A stretch of DNA of 8,308 nucleotides from Dokdonella_A sp051958935 (GTDB lineage: Bacteria; Pseudomonadota; Gammaproteobacteria; Xanthomonadales; Rhodanobacteraceae). The translations under genes and the position numbers were made by a program. Shown piece after piece: positions 8,140 to 8,308 of this stretch. How positions within the stretch are numbered: position 1 is the stretch's first letter; each line of letters opens with the position of its first letter. Where the stretch lies: contig NZ_JBQCFP010000179.1 in assembly GCF_051958935.1 (NCBI RefSeq), forward strand, positions 1 to 8,308, written 5' to 3'. The notes below the pieces were generated by a model that worked only from the letters and a program-made list of their open reading frames with translations, had not been told where the DNA came from and did not search any database.

Positions 8140-8308
8140 TGTAGGGCGGCACGCGCGCAGCGCGTGCCGCCGAAGCATTTGATCAAAGCGCAAGATCCAT
8201 GTTCCAGGCTTGGGCTTTATACCCCGCCGCATCGGCGCGGGGGGGCGCCGGCCGGGCGCACGACCCCCCCGACAGGCAACACCGGGTTCCACGAGGGTTG
8301 GTAATGGG
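8140..8308. repeat. Palindromic element, copy 2 (right part diverged, cut by window end)
   Basis: Tandem direct copy starting 158 bases after copy 1. Bases 8140-8230 match copy 1 with only about four differences, including the 12-bp hairpin (8145-8171) and TTTGATCAAA (8178-8187). From about 8234 the match decays. G and C runs of seven (8239-8245 and 8264-8270) replace the ordered right hairpin, although a CGACCC-like remnant, ACCGGG and CCACGA can still be aligned with an offset of about 160. The repeat unit therefore includes the linker as well as the element. Confidence 0.65.

Larger units (their letters stand above)
7921..8308. other. Gene-free right end filled with repeats
   Basis: No supported gene follows dinB. 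The first 40 bases show nothing clear except a purine-rich stretch. A short CACGGAG-type repeat (7961-7979) follows, then two tandem copies of a palindrome-rich element (7982-8114 and 8140 to the end). Open frames here lie within the repeat and are shared by both copies, so they are not genes. Confidence 0.75.

Noticed and set aside
7955..8304. Short open frames within the right-end repeats
   Set aside because: They encode the repeat itself, including the hairpins, in more than one frame, and have no start signals or domain features.
7982..8308. CRISPR array
   Set aside because: There are only two copies of a unit longer than 100 bases, with internal palindromes and no unique spacers of regular size.

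Overview
The window is very GC-rich, with G or C at most third codon positions, and looks chromosomal. Family-level resemblances suggest a gammaproteobacterium of the Lysobacterales/Xanthomonadales (Rhodanobacteraceae or Lysobacteraceae type). These are the TPR-linked Ser/Thr kinase, a DUF4124 protein ending in an RDPC tail, the DinB sequence type, and GTAG-type REP hairpins like those described in Stenotrophomonas. This placement is inferred from sequence features, without a database search.

Layout, left to right. A truncated Ser/Thr protein kinase with one membrane segment and a C-terminal TPR region (+) runs in from the left edge to 1979 and is followed by a cluster of short hairpins. A minus-strand block follows: a four-helix membrane protein (2228-2797), a small exported protein of unknown function (2962-3423) with a strong hairpin after its stop, a family-6-type deaminated-base DNA glycosylase (3492-4079), and an exported PrxQ/BCP-type peroxiredoxin (4051-4599). 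The glycosylase and peroxiredoxin genes overlap and are probably translationally coupled. A 75-residue protein (+, 4735-4962) diverges from the peroxiredoxin. A 339-base convergent intergenic region carries three REP-like hairpin units of two families. Next come a lipoprotein (minus, 5302-6042) and a secreted DUF4124 protein with a duplicated cysteine motif (minus, 6109-6660). Divergent from them is dinB, DNA polymerase IV (+, 6841-7920). The right end (7921-8308) has no gene and holds two tandem copies of a palindrome-rich repeat.

How it fits together. Most genes are ordinary housekeeping or cell-envelope genes. A loose theme is damage defence: peroxide reduction outside the cytoplasm, removal of deaminated bases and translesion synthesis. 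Only the peroxiredoxin-glycosylase pair shows real linkage. The most notable non-coding signal is a set of hairpin units starting with GTAG whose arms differ between copies yet stay complementary. Two of them are inverted around a palindromic core to form a 133-bp element, which is tandemly repeated at the right end. This resembles REP/BIME elements mobilised by RAYT transposases, but no RAYT gene lies in the window. I see no clear evidence of an entirely new protein system.
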